Assembly (NCBI GenBank): GCA_023053685.1
Contig: JALIGW010000010.1
Coordinates: forward strand, 8,222,596 to 8,286,595
Source of the DNA: Diadophis punctatus similis
Taxonomy: Eukaryota > Chordata > Lepidosauria > Squamata > Dipsadidae
Direction: 5' to 3'
Length of the DNA: 64,000 nucleotides
The stretch's first letter is position 1, and each line of letters begins with the position of its first letter. Positions 19,450 through 29,033 of the stretch are shown here, piece after piece. The position numbers and the translations under genes were made by a program. The notes under the pieces were generated by a model, which was given only the letters and a program-made list of their open reading frames with translations, was not told the origin of the DNA and made no database searches.

Positions 19450-21780
19450 TCACTCTACACACATTAGATATGTTAAAGATTCATGTCTTGCTGCTGGCAA
19501 CGGCTTGTTCAGGATGTCAGCTATCTGATATTCTGTTGGCACATATTCTAATTTAATGAAACCTTGTCTTACTAAATCAATAACATTTTTATAACGAATG
19601 TCTATGTGTCTGGACCTAGAACCTGTGAAACGTGTTTCTGACATGTAAACAACTGATTGATTATCTTCCATCATGGTGATTGGCTTCTTCGGTTTGGTCC
19701 AGATATCTGTAACTAAAGAATAGAACCAAGTTAACTGATTACTAGCATCAGAAATGCACGCATATTCCGCCTCGGTTGAAGAACAGGAAACAAAACTCTG
19801 TTTTCTCACGTTCCAATGAACGGGGCATCCATTCAGGTACATTATGAAACCTGATGTGCTTTTTCTTGATTCCTTATCGCTTGCCCAGTCAGCATCTGCA
19901 TAACAATACAAGTCAGCAAAATCAGAATGTGTAGGTTCTAGCTTTAATTTCATGTGTTGAGTGTGATTTAGGTATCTCAGTAACTTCTTAATACATGACC
20001 AGTGGCATTCTGTGGCTTTGCTTACATGTCGTGACAACAAATTGACACTAAGTGCTATGTCTGGTCTAGTCCAACCACTAATGTATAGTAGTGAACCAAT
20101 TACTGAGCGGTAAAGTGTTTGATCCTTGAACTCAGGACTTTGTTCATCTTTCAGATTACAAAAATCTGTTTGCATAGGAGTGTATGTCGGTGTAGCATCT
20201 TGCATGTTGCAATAGTGTAGGAGTTGTTCTATCTTGGCTTGTTGTGAGAGGCTAAACCCCTTCTGTGTCTTTTCAATCTGTACACCTAAATAATCATTGA
20301 TGTGACCTAGTGACTTCAATGTGAAGAATCTCTTCAGACCTGAAACAAAAATTTCACTCATGTGTTTGTTAGGACCAATGTAAACAATATCATCTACATA
20401 AACAAGAACAATTTCATATGCATTCCCAAACCTTTTTGTAAGCATGCATTCATCAGTTTCGGACTTAATAAAGCCCATTGAATTTAGTTTGTCTTTGAGA
20501 CAGTTATACCACATCAAACCTGATTGTTTCAGACCATAAAGACTTTTGTTGAGAATCCACGTGTCCCCTTCTCGGCCACGGAGGTCGTCACGGAATCCGG
20601 GGGCGCACTTCACGTAGATTTCTTCATCTAGGTCTGCATGTAGATAGGCAATTTCAACATCAAATTGGAAAACTTCTAGTCCAAGAATGGAAGCTGTAGT
20701 TAAGGCTATTTTCACACTTTCAGACCGCACTGTAGGTGAGTAAGTGTTTGTGTAATCATCAGGATAACTTTGTGCGAAACCTTGTGCTACTAGTCTTGCT
20801 TTGTATAATGGTTCACCATCTGGTTTTTGTTTAATTTTGTACACCCACTGTGTGCCAATGACTTTCTTGTTTTTAGGAGGTGCTGCAGGTGTAAATACCT
20901 TAAGTTTCTGCAGACTGTCCATCTCAACTTGCATGGCTGTGTGCCATTTGTCTTGTTCATCTTCAGAAAGATATTTAATTTGTGCATAAGTCTCTGGTGG
21001 AAGTGTAACGTTACAGATCAATGGTGATGGTCTGTTTGTGCAATGCAATGTATATTTCTTTGGAGGAATACCTTTTGTAGTTCTCTTGGAACGTCTTGGA
21101 GCGGTTGTCCAATCTTCTTCATCTTCCTCATCTCCATCGATGTCGCTAGCATGAGCATCCGCGGCAGGTGAAGATGGAATGTTAGATGAATCATCTCTGG
21201 GAAAATAAACTCCAGGATCATTAGAATGTATTTTGGACCAATCTGAATCTTCTTCAAAGTTAGCAGAATTAGAAATTGTAATCATATTGTTAGAGTCAAT
21301 GAATTTTCCCCACTTCAAATTGTCATCAATGCCCATATATCTCAGTCTTTTAGCAATTTGGCCACCTTTTCTTCTTAGCGCTAATGGAATGTTCACCATT
21401 GCATATGAACCAAAGATGTGTAGATTAGAAAGATCTGGCTGGTAGCCATGCAGCATATAGAAAGGTGTTTGGTCAATCACACTACTCCAAGTGCGATTAA
21501 CAAGGTAGTTTGCATACTTAAAATGATGAATCTGAAAATCTAAAATATTGATTAAATGGGTATAACTAAGCAAATTAAAAGCTGCAGCAGGAACATAATA
21601 AACATCTGGAACCAGTGTATCTAACTCTTCAATGTAGACAGTCCCCTTTCCTTTGACTTTGCAAGGACGTTCAGTGAATGTATAAAGTTCACGAAGTTCT
21701 GGTTCTGGTGCATGCATTTCTTTGAAAAGGTGCTTTTGGTAAATAATGCTAATTGAGGCACCTGAGTCCAAAGTCCACAA
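19450..21780 (-). CDS. Copia copy 1 PR-RT-RNase H open frame (776 codons) with in-frame integrase deletion
   Basis: The frame opens at the protease motif LDSGAS (residues 4-9). At about residue 88, protease sequence (…LDFQIHHFK) joins directly to the end of the integrase (YANYLVNRTWSSVIDQTPFYMLHG). Copy 2 has about 0.8 kb here, containing the zinc finger and D,D,E core. The linker is acidic (DGDEEDEEDW). RT follows with 'IGTQWVYKIKQKPDGEPLYK', 'FQFDVEIAYLHADLDEEIYV' and YVDD at 20389-20400. RNase H motifs are YADADWASDKESRKSTSGF, SSTEAEYACISDAS and MMEDNQSVVYMS, and the end is 'EYQIADILNKPLP'. The true start would be upstream in gag. The ATG at 21780 is simply the first Met after a frameshift near 21800-21880. 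It could still encode active RT but not integrate alone. Confidence 0.9.
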   Translation of the reverse strand: MWTLDSGASISIIYQKHLFKEMHAPEPELRELYTFTERPCKVKGKGTVYIEELDTLVPDVYYVPAAAFNLLSYTHLINILDFQIHHFKYANYLVNRTWSSVIDQTPFYMLHGYQPDLSNLHIFGSYAMVNIPLALRRKGGQIAKRLRYMGIDDNLKWGKFIDSNNMITISNSANFEEDSDWSKIHSNDPGVYFPRDDSSNIPSSPAADAHASDIDGDEEDEEDWTTAPRRSKRTTKGIPPKKYTLHCTNRPSPLICNVTLPPETYAQIKYLSEDEQDKWHTAMQVEMDSLQKLKVFTPAAPPKNKKVIGTQWVYKIKQKPDGEPLYKARLVAQGFAQSYPDDYTNTYSPTVRSESVKIALTTASILGLEVFQFDVEIAYLHADLDEEIYVKCAPGFRDDLRGREGDTWILNKSLYGLKQSGLMWYNCLKDKLNSMGFIKSETDECMLTKRFGNAYEIVLVYVDDIVYIGPNKHMSEIFVSGLKRFFTLKSLGHINDYLGVQIEKTQKGFSLSQQAKIEQLLHYCNMQDATPTYTPMQTDFCNLKDEQSPEFKDQTLYRSVIGSLLYISGWTRPDIALSVNLLSRHVSKATECHWSCIKKLLRYLNHTQHMKLKLEPTHSDFADLYCYADADWASDKESRKSTSGFIMYLNGCPVHWNVRKQSFVSCSSTEAEYACISDASNQLTWFYSLVTDIWTKPKKPITMMEDNQSVVYMSETRFTGSRSRHIDIRYKNVIDLVRQGFIKLEYVPTEYQIADILNKPLPAARHESLTYLMCVE

Positions 21781-23232
21781 TAAATGTCTATCATATTGCT
21801 GACAGGGTTGGACAGCTTGTGTGATGGCAAGAGTGGCATATGGGCCAAATGGGTCGCGCCTTGGACCTGGACAATGTTGGCTGGCACTTCTGCTTCTGCT
21901 CTGCCTCTAAAGACTGTTCCTCTGGGCAGGGATGCACTTCTCCTGTAGGCTGTGCCTCTGGGTTGGTACTGGTCCCTGTAATCTGTTCCTCTGGGCTGGA
22001 CAGGAACTTGAGTGCATTGCAATTGAATACAATCTCTGCTTGTGTGACCTACACGATCACAATATTGGCAACGTAGCAATCTTGGAGTGTATTCCCTCTC
22101 TGGGGGTCTTCTAGTTGGAAGACGTGTTGCAGCTAGGGGGCGCTGCAAGTGAGGGGCTGCAAGTGCAATATCTTCATATTCTGTTAAAATTCTACAAACA
22201 TTGTCAACAGTTCTTTGAGCAAAAGGTACATGATTGATTTGTGTGATGGCCTCTCTCCATGTGTAATTTAAGGAATTGGTAATAATACTGACCATTTGAT
22301 TATCGTCCATTGGATAGCCACATTCTGCGAGGTCTTTCCTCATGCATTTCATCTTTGTTAAATGTGCCCCCATGCTGTCTGTAGTTAATTCTAGTTCCAT
22401 GAAATTGTGACAAAAGCAGGTTAGTAGATTCAGCTGAAACTGGCCAGAAACAACGTTCTAATTGAGCCCATATTTCTTGGGCAGTTGCATTTGGAACAAA
22501 GGTTTGTTGCATTTCGATCTCCATCGACATCAGTATACTGGTGGACACCTTTATATCTAATAATCTGACAGCATCTGCCTAGGGTCGCTCAGGTGGGTCA
22601 AATACCATGTCGTGCATGCCCTCACGACGAAGCAAAATAGTCATTTCACTGACCCAGGCTTTATAATTCTGTCCTGATGGCTTTAATTTTGAGTGTCCAA
22701 TTAATGGGGCAACTGGTGCCTGGTAAGGTGGAGCAACAGCTTGAATTGGCTGTAAAGGCGGGGCGCCTAATGGGGCCTGCACAGGTGCGGCCTGAGGAAT
22801 TGCCTGTGGACCCACTTGGGGTTGAAGAGGAGGTGGCAAAGGAGCCTGCACTGGAGCAGGTGGTGGTGCCAGGGCTGGCTGTTGTACAGCAGCTGGTGCA
22901 GCAGCAGGGGCTGGCTGCATAGGAGCAGGCGGTGGAGAAATTGGCACTAGCTGGGCCACAGTTGGGGCAGGCGTAGGACCTTGCATTGGAATAAGCAATT
23001 GTCCCATTTGGGGTTGCTGTTGTGTAGTTGGAACAGCAGGGGCTGTAGCAATTCCAGCCTGCGAAGCAGCTTGAGTCTGCTGCATAATTTTTGCAGCCAT
23101 AGGAATGGGTGGTGCACTTTGTGCCTGTATTGTTTGTGCAGGTTGAAGAAATTGTTGTTGGGCTATAGGTGGAGGAGGAACAAACTGTAATCCAGAACCT
23201 CCAGGTGTCATAGGTTGTCTTTTGCCAGACAT
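21781..23232 (-). pseudogene. Copia copy 1 gag (nucleic-acid-binding structural protein)
   Basis: From the ATG at 23232 (MSGKRQPMTPGG) comes an unusually long Pro/Gln/Ala-rich segment of about 180 residues. The conserved Copia Gag (UBN2-like) follows: 'LKPSGQNYKAWVSEMTILLR'. A TAG replaces a Trp at about 22579, the only difference from copy 2 there. A frameshift near 22395 follows, then 'GAHLTKMKCMRKDLAECGYP', 'SLNYTWREAITQINHVPFAQ' and the CCHC knuckle CQYCDRVGHTSRDC near 22070-22030. A further frameshift near 21880 separates Gag from the protease. Three lesions, otherwise well preserved. Confidence 0.85.
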
Positions 23233-23987
23233 TAAAATTCTAGCCTTTCTAAAATGGTTTGGAACATAAGTTCTGTTTTATCTTGTCCACTAGATGGCAC
23301 TGCAACATTACTTTTGGGAAAGTCTCTTTGTTCATAAAATCTCTGATCAGAGCCAGCCCCTATTGACGTATAGTCATATGTCCCTTCCGGCAAATGAAAG
23401 GTAACACCCATTTTGGGGTGGGACTTTAATGTTGGAGAGACTGGAAAAGATGACCCAGGAAAAGTTTCTGGAATGTAAGAAGGCTGGCAGACATCTTGTT
23501 TTTCACATGGGCGTTGGCTTTCTAGTAACTGCGTCCTTAAGTATTTAATTTCTCTGTCTTTACTAGCAAGAAGGTCTTTGTGGCGTGCATCAATAAATTT
23601 TTCTGTGGCTGATACAGTACTCGAGGGAGCTCCCTCAGAAAAACTTTCAAGTAATTGGGGCGGAAGTGGCTCATAATGAGTAATATTTGGAATGGCCCCC
23701 GTTTGAACAGCCCCCATTTGAGTTGAACTAGCACCGGGGAAAAAATGAGTGTTTTTGACATCGACTGACCTTTGAAAATCTTTTTCCTGTTGCAAAGCCT
23801 CTGCCGCTGTGATTGATCGCGTGGGCGAAGATGGCGCGGGAGAAGTTTGCAGAGATGCGATATCAGTCTGTCTCGGAGGAGTGATTAAAAGCGGGGAAGA
23901 GACAGGCAAATAAGTTGCTTCTGGTTTCTGTGTTTCTTCAATCGGCTGGTCAAGAAGGAGTAAAATTTCTTTCTCCAGAGAAGACAT
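23232..23987 (-). CDS. Copia copy 1 upstream ORF ('ORF0'), 251 codons, unknown function
   Basis: An intact frame between the primer site and gag, from MSSLEKEILLLL to …TILERLEF. Its stop overlaps the gag start as TAATG. Residues about 1-60 are Pro/Ser/Thr-rich. 'ITAAEALQQEKDFQR' and 'SATEKFIDARHKDLLASKDR…IKYLRTQLLES' look helical, the latter a short coiled coil. I see no enzymatic motif. The same protein, diverged but collinear, is in copy 2 (51376-52117), where it reads into gag without a stop. Canonical Copia elements lack such an ORF, so it may be an N-terminal Gag extension or a separate product translated by termination-reinitiation. Confidence 0.8.
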   Translation of the reverse strand: MSSLEKEILLLLDQPIEETQKPEATYLPVSSPLLITPPRQTDIASLQTSPAPSSPTRSITAAEALQQEKDFQRSVDVKNTHFFPGASSTQMGAVQTGAIPNITHYEPLPPQLLESFSEGAPSSTVSATEKFIDARHKDLLASKDREIKYLRTQLLESQRPCEKQDVCQPSYIPETFPGSSFPVSPTLKSHPKMGVTFHLPEGTYDYTSIGAGSDQRFYEQRDFPKSNVAVPSSGQDKTELMFQTILERLEF

Positions 23988-24094
23988 TTTAGTAGATTTA
24001 TGGAGTTTTCACTTCAAAACAGCCAAAAAATATTCTTATCTATCTAGCTGAGCTAAACACAATAAACCTGTCAGAATTAATTAAGATCCAGGAA

Positions 24095-24112
24095 CCATAA
24101 CTCTGCATACCA
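24095..24112 (-). promoter_or_regulatory. Primer-binding site of Copia copy 1 (initiator tRNA-Met)
   Basis: Directly inside the 5' LTR the minus strand reads TGGTATGCAGAGTTATGG. This matches the complement of the 3' end of vertebrate initiator tRNA-Met (TGGTAGCAGAGGATGG) except for one inserted T and a few changes. Copy 2 has TGGTAGCAAGAGG at the same place. tRNA-iMet is the usual primer of Copia elements. Confidence 0.7.
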
Positions 24113-24443
24113 TGTTAGATAAGAATTACTCTCATCAGAGGCGAAATAGATCTTTCCCTGGAACTCTGACATTATAAAAAGAAACCGCAGTTTAAAATAC
24201 TAAAGTAGAAAATATTTATTTTGGTATAAAAACAATAAATTCTCAATAATCACATCTTGGCTATAAAAAACAGGTCTTGCTCCTTACAGAAGCTGAAGAA
24301 GAAGGAAGGATCAAAGAAAGGAATGTACACATGCGTACTAGGAACATATTAATCACGTGCTCAGGAATAAACCATTATATTTGATAGGGATGCATCTCCC
24401 CTGCATATACATGTAACAGGCAATATAAAATCACTGCCTGACA

Positions 24444-24530
24444 CACTCTCTCTCTCCCACCCCTGCACCCCCCCGCACAAGTGTGTCACGTGTATACAAC
24501 CGTTGCCCGTTTTTCTGCCTGACAAGCCTC
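24444..24530. other. Short flank between Copia copy 1 and a MITE
   Basis: A CT-rich then C-rich stretch (cccacccctgcacccccccgc) continuing into ACAAGTGTGTCACG. It resembles 17560-17690. Confidence 0.4.
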
Positions 24531-24772
24531 CAGGGGTGAAATGCTCCCGGTTTGGGCGTGCACCGGCATCGGAGAGTCGGTTGCAATGGCAGCGCAAGGC
24601 ATCCCCCGCCTGCCCAGACACTGCCATTTGGATTCTTTTACCCTCTGTGCATGCGCAGAATGCTTTGCGCATGCGCAGAGGGCAAAAGAACCCAAATGGT
24701 GGCATCTGGGCGATGCCTCACGCTGCTGTCACGACCGGCAGGCATGCCGGTTCTGGGAGCATTTCACCCCTG
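24531..24772. mobile_element. Foldback MITE (hAT type), 242 bp
   Basis: The ends are a perfect 18-bp inverted repeat: CAGGGGTGAAATGCTCCC and its complement. Flanks are CAAGCCTC (24523-24530) and AAAGCCTC (24773-24780), an 8-bp duplication with one change, as expected for hAT. The inside folds back over most of its length, with GCCATTTGG…CATGCGCAG paired to CGCATGCGCAG…CCAAATGGTGGC around 24668. It has no coding capacity. Confidence 0.85.
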
Positions 24773-26333
24773 AAAGCCTCCCTTCAGGCCAGCGTATCTA
24801 TTACCCTAGTGCTGGATGCTCCTTCTGCGCAGACTCAGCTCCTGCGCCAGTGCTTCTTGTTCTCGGTGGCTGGCGAGGGGGGGGGGTGGCGGTGGTTCCT
24901 GGAAATCCCGACTGCAAGTGGGAGGCTGCCCCCTCCGCTTGCCCGCCACCAAAAACAAGCAGCTCTGCCCCCTTTTTCCTTTGCAGACCAGCTCCAAGCA
25001 AGAAGTGCACAAACTTCAGTGCAGCAGTGGGAAGCAGCCCGAGAGCCAGGTCAGGTGCCACACATGATCTGCGGCCAAGAGAGAGGGAGGGAGAGCTGGT
25101 GGAGGGGTGATACAGCAGCAGGTGGACCAATGCGTGTGGGGAGGCAGGGAAGCGTGCTGGAGATCCTAGCTGCAGTTTATTCAGGACAATCTCCTGTGCG
25201 CTCCCCTCCACCCCCCTCCACCCCTCCCTCAGTCCACCCACTGCTGGCATCACCCCTCCACCAGCTCTCCCTCCCAGAGCCCTTCCCAGCTGGCCTGGCA
25301 GGGAAGCACGCGGGAGATCTTAGCTGCAGTTTACTTGTGTCGATCTCTCGCGTGCTCCCCTCCCTCCCTCCCTCCCTCCTTGCACACATTGGTCCACCCG
25401 CTGCTGGTATCACCCCTCCACTAGCTCTCCCTCACCCGCCCACCCGCCGGCCCGTGCCTTTCTGCATTACCTTTGCCAGCAGCAGTGAGCAGAAGTACGT
25501 GGCTAGATTCTGCAAGTAGGGGCTGAGCGGGGTGAGTGAGCATTGGGTGGGCGGGGCATGCACAGTAGACAAAAATCTGAAAAAAATAAAAAAAAGAAAG
25601 AAAGAAAGCCGAAAGCAAGATGGTGACAGATGCGCAGTGCCAGAAACTTGGCTTCTGCACATGCGCAGAAGAAGAAAAACCCGGAAAATTTTTTAAAAAA
25701 ACTTTTTTGAAATAAATTTTTTAAAAAAGATGGCAGCGCCCACAGACCGGCACCGACCGACCCAGATTGGTGATGTCATTGTGATGCCACCAGCGTGCTG
25801 CTACCGGTGCGCATGAACCGGTCCGAACCACTCCGAACCCACCCCTGGTCATTTGGAATAAATTACAGGTAGTCCTCAATTTAGTAATGGAGCCTGCCCA
25901 TTCAGGAATTTGAGGACTACCTTAAATGAAGTGCATATTTAATGATCTTCCTGTCCCTGCTTTCCTCAGTGCATTCATTAAACGAATGTACAGGTGCATA
26001 GAGCATAGGGTGACTCCAGAGTAGAGGAAACCATGGGAGGCCTAGTGCAGGTACAGGTGCACCCAGGAGGCCTCCCCCATCCTCTGAGATATCCTATGTT
26101 CTGCCTCCTGCCTCTTGGTTTCCCAAAGCCCTATATGGGCCTTCTTCATATCCCGATTCCCACCCCATCACAATTGCATACTTACCTTTTGAAGGTATGC
26201 AGAGTTCAGGAAATAGGAGTAGAAAAGGCCGCTTCCTGACTGAGCCATGTGGCACAATTGAGGAGAAGAAATCCTGTTGCTTTTGCTTCTGTTGCAATTC
26301 TTTTTTCTCCAACCAGTGTAAATCAGTACAAAT
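24773..26333. other. Mixed non-coding DNA with a hAT-family end at 25785-25850
   Basis: GC-rich, C/T-skewed sequence without a supported gene. Two near copies of a stretch with 'cctccctccctcc…cacccgctgctggtatcacccctccacc' occur near 25190-25290 and 25340-25440, a diverged direct repeat of about 170 bp. At 25785-25850 'CTACCGGTGCGCATGAACCGG…AACCCACCCCTG' is the same terminal sequence as 26912 in inverse orientation. The 338-codon open frame at 24503-25519 is not supported as a gene. Confidence 0.45.
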
Positions 26334-26546
26334 TCTTCTTAACTCTGCCAGCACAAACTTTACACAAGTTTTACACTGGCACAGCTAAGAAGAAATCCTG
26401 CAATCTTTTCCTATGCAGTCAACATAAATCAGCACTGATTTACACTGGCTGGGAGGAAAGGATTGCAATGGATCAAAATAGGCATAATTTCTTAGCTCTG
26501 CCAGTGATAGTTTTACGCTAGTCGTACGCTGGCAGAACTAAGAAGA
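26334..26546. repeat. Two related hairpins about 153 bp apart
   Basis: The first hairpin has arms 26334-26351 and 26376-26393 (TTCTTAACTCTGCCAG… / CTGGCACAGCTAAGAA). The second has arms 26487-26504 and 26529-26546 (TTTCTTAGCTCTGCCAG / CTGGCAGAACTAAGAAG). Both are followed by GAAATC and accompanied by copies of 'AACCAGTGTAAATCAGTAC'. Origin unknown. Confidence 0.6.
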
Positions 26547-26790
26547 AATCAAATTGATTTTATTTGCAGATGACTTTTATTTATTTATTTATAAACCTCA
26601 TACTATTGTCCCAGTGTTGATGTAAAAGATATATGCCTTAGGTAAAATAGAAGGATAGTTTAATAAATGGTCCAAATTGGAGTTGGTTTCTGAAAATCTG
26701 GTTACCCATTCAGTTAAGGAATATCAGTTTCTTAATTGTGTCAATTCCATTAAATATCTAATTATATGTATATCAAAAGGTATAACTAAG
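26547..26790 (+). pseudogene. L1-like reverse transcriptase scrap
   Basis: The translated sequence shows 'LILFADDFYLFI' (the FADD catalytic box) followed after stops by 'NKWSKLELVSENLVTHSV' and 'NSIKYLIICISKGITKLV', the spacing and motifs of an L1-type RT just after the active site. Truncated at both ends, with stops. Old fragment. Confidence 0.6.
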
Positions 26791-26794
26791 TTAG

Positions 26795-26905
26795 TAACAT
26801 ATGACTTTGGGCTAGTAATTCTCTCTCAGTCTAACCCACCTCACAGGGTTGTTGTTGTGCAGAAAATAGGAGGAGGATATGTTGGATATGTTCACTGCCT
26901 TGAAT
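26795..26905 (+). repeat. SINE-like dispersed repeat (probable)
   Basis: The stretch 'TTTGGGCTAGTAATTCTCTC…CTAACCCACCTCACAGGGTTGTTGTTGTG…TGCCTTGAATT' resembles a dispersed repeat I know from squamate genomes. No A/B boxes or target duplication can be shown here. Confidence 0.35.
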
Positions 26906-26911
26906 TATTTG

Positions 26912-27256
26912 CAGGGGTGGGTTCCTCCCAGTTCGGACCGGTTCACCTGAACCGGTAGCGGCCCGCTGGTGACATCACAATGATGTCACCGACCCGGTTC
27001 GGTTGATGCCGGTCCGTGGGAGCCGTCATCTTTTTTTTAAAAAAAAAAATCGAATTTTTTCAATTTTTTTTCTTCTGTGCATACGCAGAAGTCGAGTTTC
27101 CAGCACTGTGCATGTGGTCACCATCTTGTTTTTGGCGTTTTTATTTTTTAAAAAATTTTGGGGGTTTTTTGCACTGCGCATGCGCAGCCACGAGGTGCAG
27201 CCACGCGGCGCGGAAGGAAGCAAAGCGGCAGCTAGGTAAGTTGGAACCCACCCCTG
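26912..27256. mobile_element. hAT-type non-autonomous element, 345 bp
   Basis: Ends CAGGGGTGGGTTCC and GGAACCCACCCCTG form a perfect 14-bp inverted repeat. Internally it carries 'TTCGGACCGGTTCACCTGAACCGG', as do other members here. The 8-bp flanks (ATTATTTG, CACTGAGG) do not match. It is non-coding and contains T-rich and 'TGCGCATGCGCAG' segments. Confidence 0.6.
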
Positions 27257-27617
27257 CACTGAGGGAAGGAGCCCCCATAGCTGCCGGCATTGCAGCTGTC
27301 CCCACTCCCCACAGTTTGCAGCTCCAAGCGGAAGAGGTGCTCAGCTGTTGTGAAGAAGCGGGAGCTCTGGGTGCACCACACCCGCTTCGTTCTCTTTGAG
27401 AGCCACTTTGCAAAGCAGCTCTCAAAGAGAATGAAGCTTCTTCGCAACAGCTGAGGACAGAAGAGTTCGCTCAGGAGTGATGCCGGTGAGGAAAGCGGCC
27501 GGGTCAGAGGGAGGCATAGGCCAAGCTCTCTGGGATGGGTAAACAAACCCGAGCTCTCCTGAGGGCCACTCAGTTGCCCATCTGCCAGCCGGGCTGGCCT
27601 GGAAGCAGCATGTCCCC
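27257..27617. other. Non-coding DNA with a short inverted repeat
   Basis: No gene recognised. 'CGTTCTCTTTGAGAGC' (27388-27403) and 'GCTCTCAAAGAGAATG' (27418-27433) form a hairpin. It ends in the 16-bp sequence duplicated by the L1 insertion. Confidence 0.4.
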
Positions 27618-29017
27618 CCCTTTTTTATATATATATTTATTTTCTCTCAACTTTATCCATACATAAATCAATGCATATACCTTAAAAATATTAATAACAT
27701 ATATAATTACACATTTCTATCTTAACATTTGTAATTCAATATCTTATTCTGCACCTATTTTCTGCTATCTGTTCATCAGTCTGTATTTCTATTTTAGCTT
27801 TTCACTCCCTTCCCTCCATCTCCATCTCTTCCATCAACTTTCTTACCCTTCTCTCCTCCTTTCCTTCCTCTCTCCACCCCTTCTCCTCTCTCTTACTACT
27901 TCCTCTTTCTCCTTCTAAACCTTCCCTTGAGTGATCTCCATTCTAATGTCTCTTGTATTTAACAGACTGATAATATATTACTAAGTATTTATGCAGTGTC
28001 CCTTCTACTTTTTATTATTTTTATAACATATTTATTATCATTATCCTTACTATAGGTATACACTTTACATTAATACTACCTCCTAAGATTTCTAATTTTG
28101 TCATCTGGGTTTCCCCATTTATTCATCACTTCTAATCTTTTAATTTTATATTCATTCTATTTCAATTTTCTAATTATATTTACTTTCTATCCAATTATAA
28201 AACTTCATCCAAACATCATTATATTCAGAATCTTCCTTGTCTTTAATTTTCAGTCAATCTATTCATCTCATCACAGTCCAGAATCTTCTTCTGATGGAAT
28301 CTTAGCTCCTTTCCATTTTTGCGCAAATGCAATTCTCGCTGCTGTTATTACATGCATAATTAAATATGTGTCTTCTTTATTAAATTTCTCTGGCAAAATG
28401 CCTAACAAAAATGTCTCTGGTTTTAAGTCTATCTTTTGTTTCACCATTTTTTCTATCTATATCTGTATTCGAGTCCAAATTTTTTTTGCTTCTGCACATG
28501 TCCACCACATATGATAGAAGGTTTTTTGGTATTTGTTGACATTTCCAACATTTCAGTCTTGTCTTTAAACATTTTAGCAATTCTTTCGAGTGACATGTGC
28601 CATCTATAGAACATTTTGTACAGATTTTCTTTATACACCGTTGCCATAGTCAATTTATAATTCCTTTCCCAAAGTTGTTTCCATTTATCTAATTCTATTG
28701 TGTAGCCAAAATTTTGTGCCCATTTATCATTGTCTCTTTTACCTGTTCAAATTCTAAATCCATGTAAAGTAAGTAACTATATAACTTCTTAATTACTTTT
28801 TCATCTGTTCCTATAAGTATTTCATCTAGTTCAGTCTTCTCTAATATAATACCATCTGATTTACTATTTTTTTCATGTCTTGTCTGTATTTGTAATCTCA
28901 TAAACCAATCCATTTTAATTCCTTGTTCCTCTAATTCTTGCATCGATTTCAACTTCCCTTCATCTGTCAAAATGTCCTTATATCGTGGTATATTAAACCA
29001 ATTCACTCTGCTTGGAT
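27618..29017 (-). mobile_element. 5'-truncated L1 with ORF2 C-terminus, 16-bp target duplication
   Basis: Flanked by GAAGCAGCATGTCCCC at 27602-27617 and 29018-29033. On the minus strand it encodes the ORF2 C-terminal region: 'FNIPRYKDILTDEGKLKSM', 'KMDWFMRLQIQTRHEKNSK', then 'ATVYKENLYKMFYRWHMSLERIAKMF' and 'CGGHVQKQKKF', with one frameshift and a stop near 28690. An AT-rich 3' UTR and A-tail follow (T run at 27621-27626 on the plus strand). This is the ORF2 segment lacking from both other L1 copies in the window. Confidence 0.85.
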
Positions 29018-29033
29018 GAAGCAGCATGTCCCC

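Larger units (their letters stand above)
19085..24443 (-). mobile_element. Ty1/Copia element, copy 1 (integrase-deleted)
   Basis: A 5,359-bp element on the minus strand. The LTRs are 331 bp each (19085-19415 and 24113-24443) and by eye differ at about five positions, roughly 1.5%, so the insertion is young. Flanks are CTCTC (19080-19084) and CACTC (24444-24448), a 5-bp duplication with one change. Order along the element: 5' LTR, tRNA primer site, an upstream ORF, gag, PR, RT, RNase H, 3' LTR. The order PR-(IN)-RT-RNase H is diagnostic of Copia. The integrase zinc finger and most of the core are deleted. Confidence 0.95.

Noticed and set aside
24503..25519. 338-codon plus-strand open frame
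   Set aside because: It begins outside and reads through a MITE, changes composition repeatedly, and has no recognisable domain. GC-rich sequence gives long chance frames.
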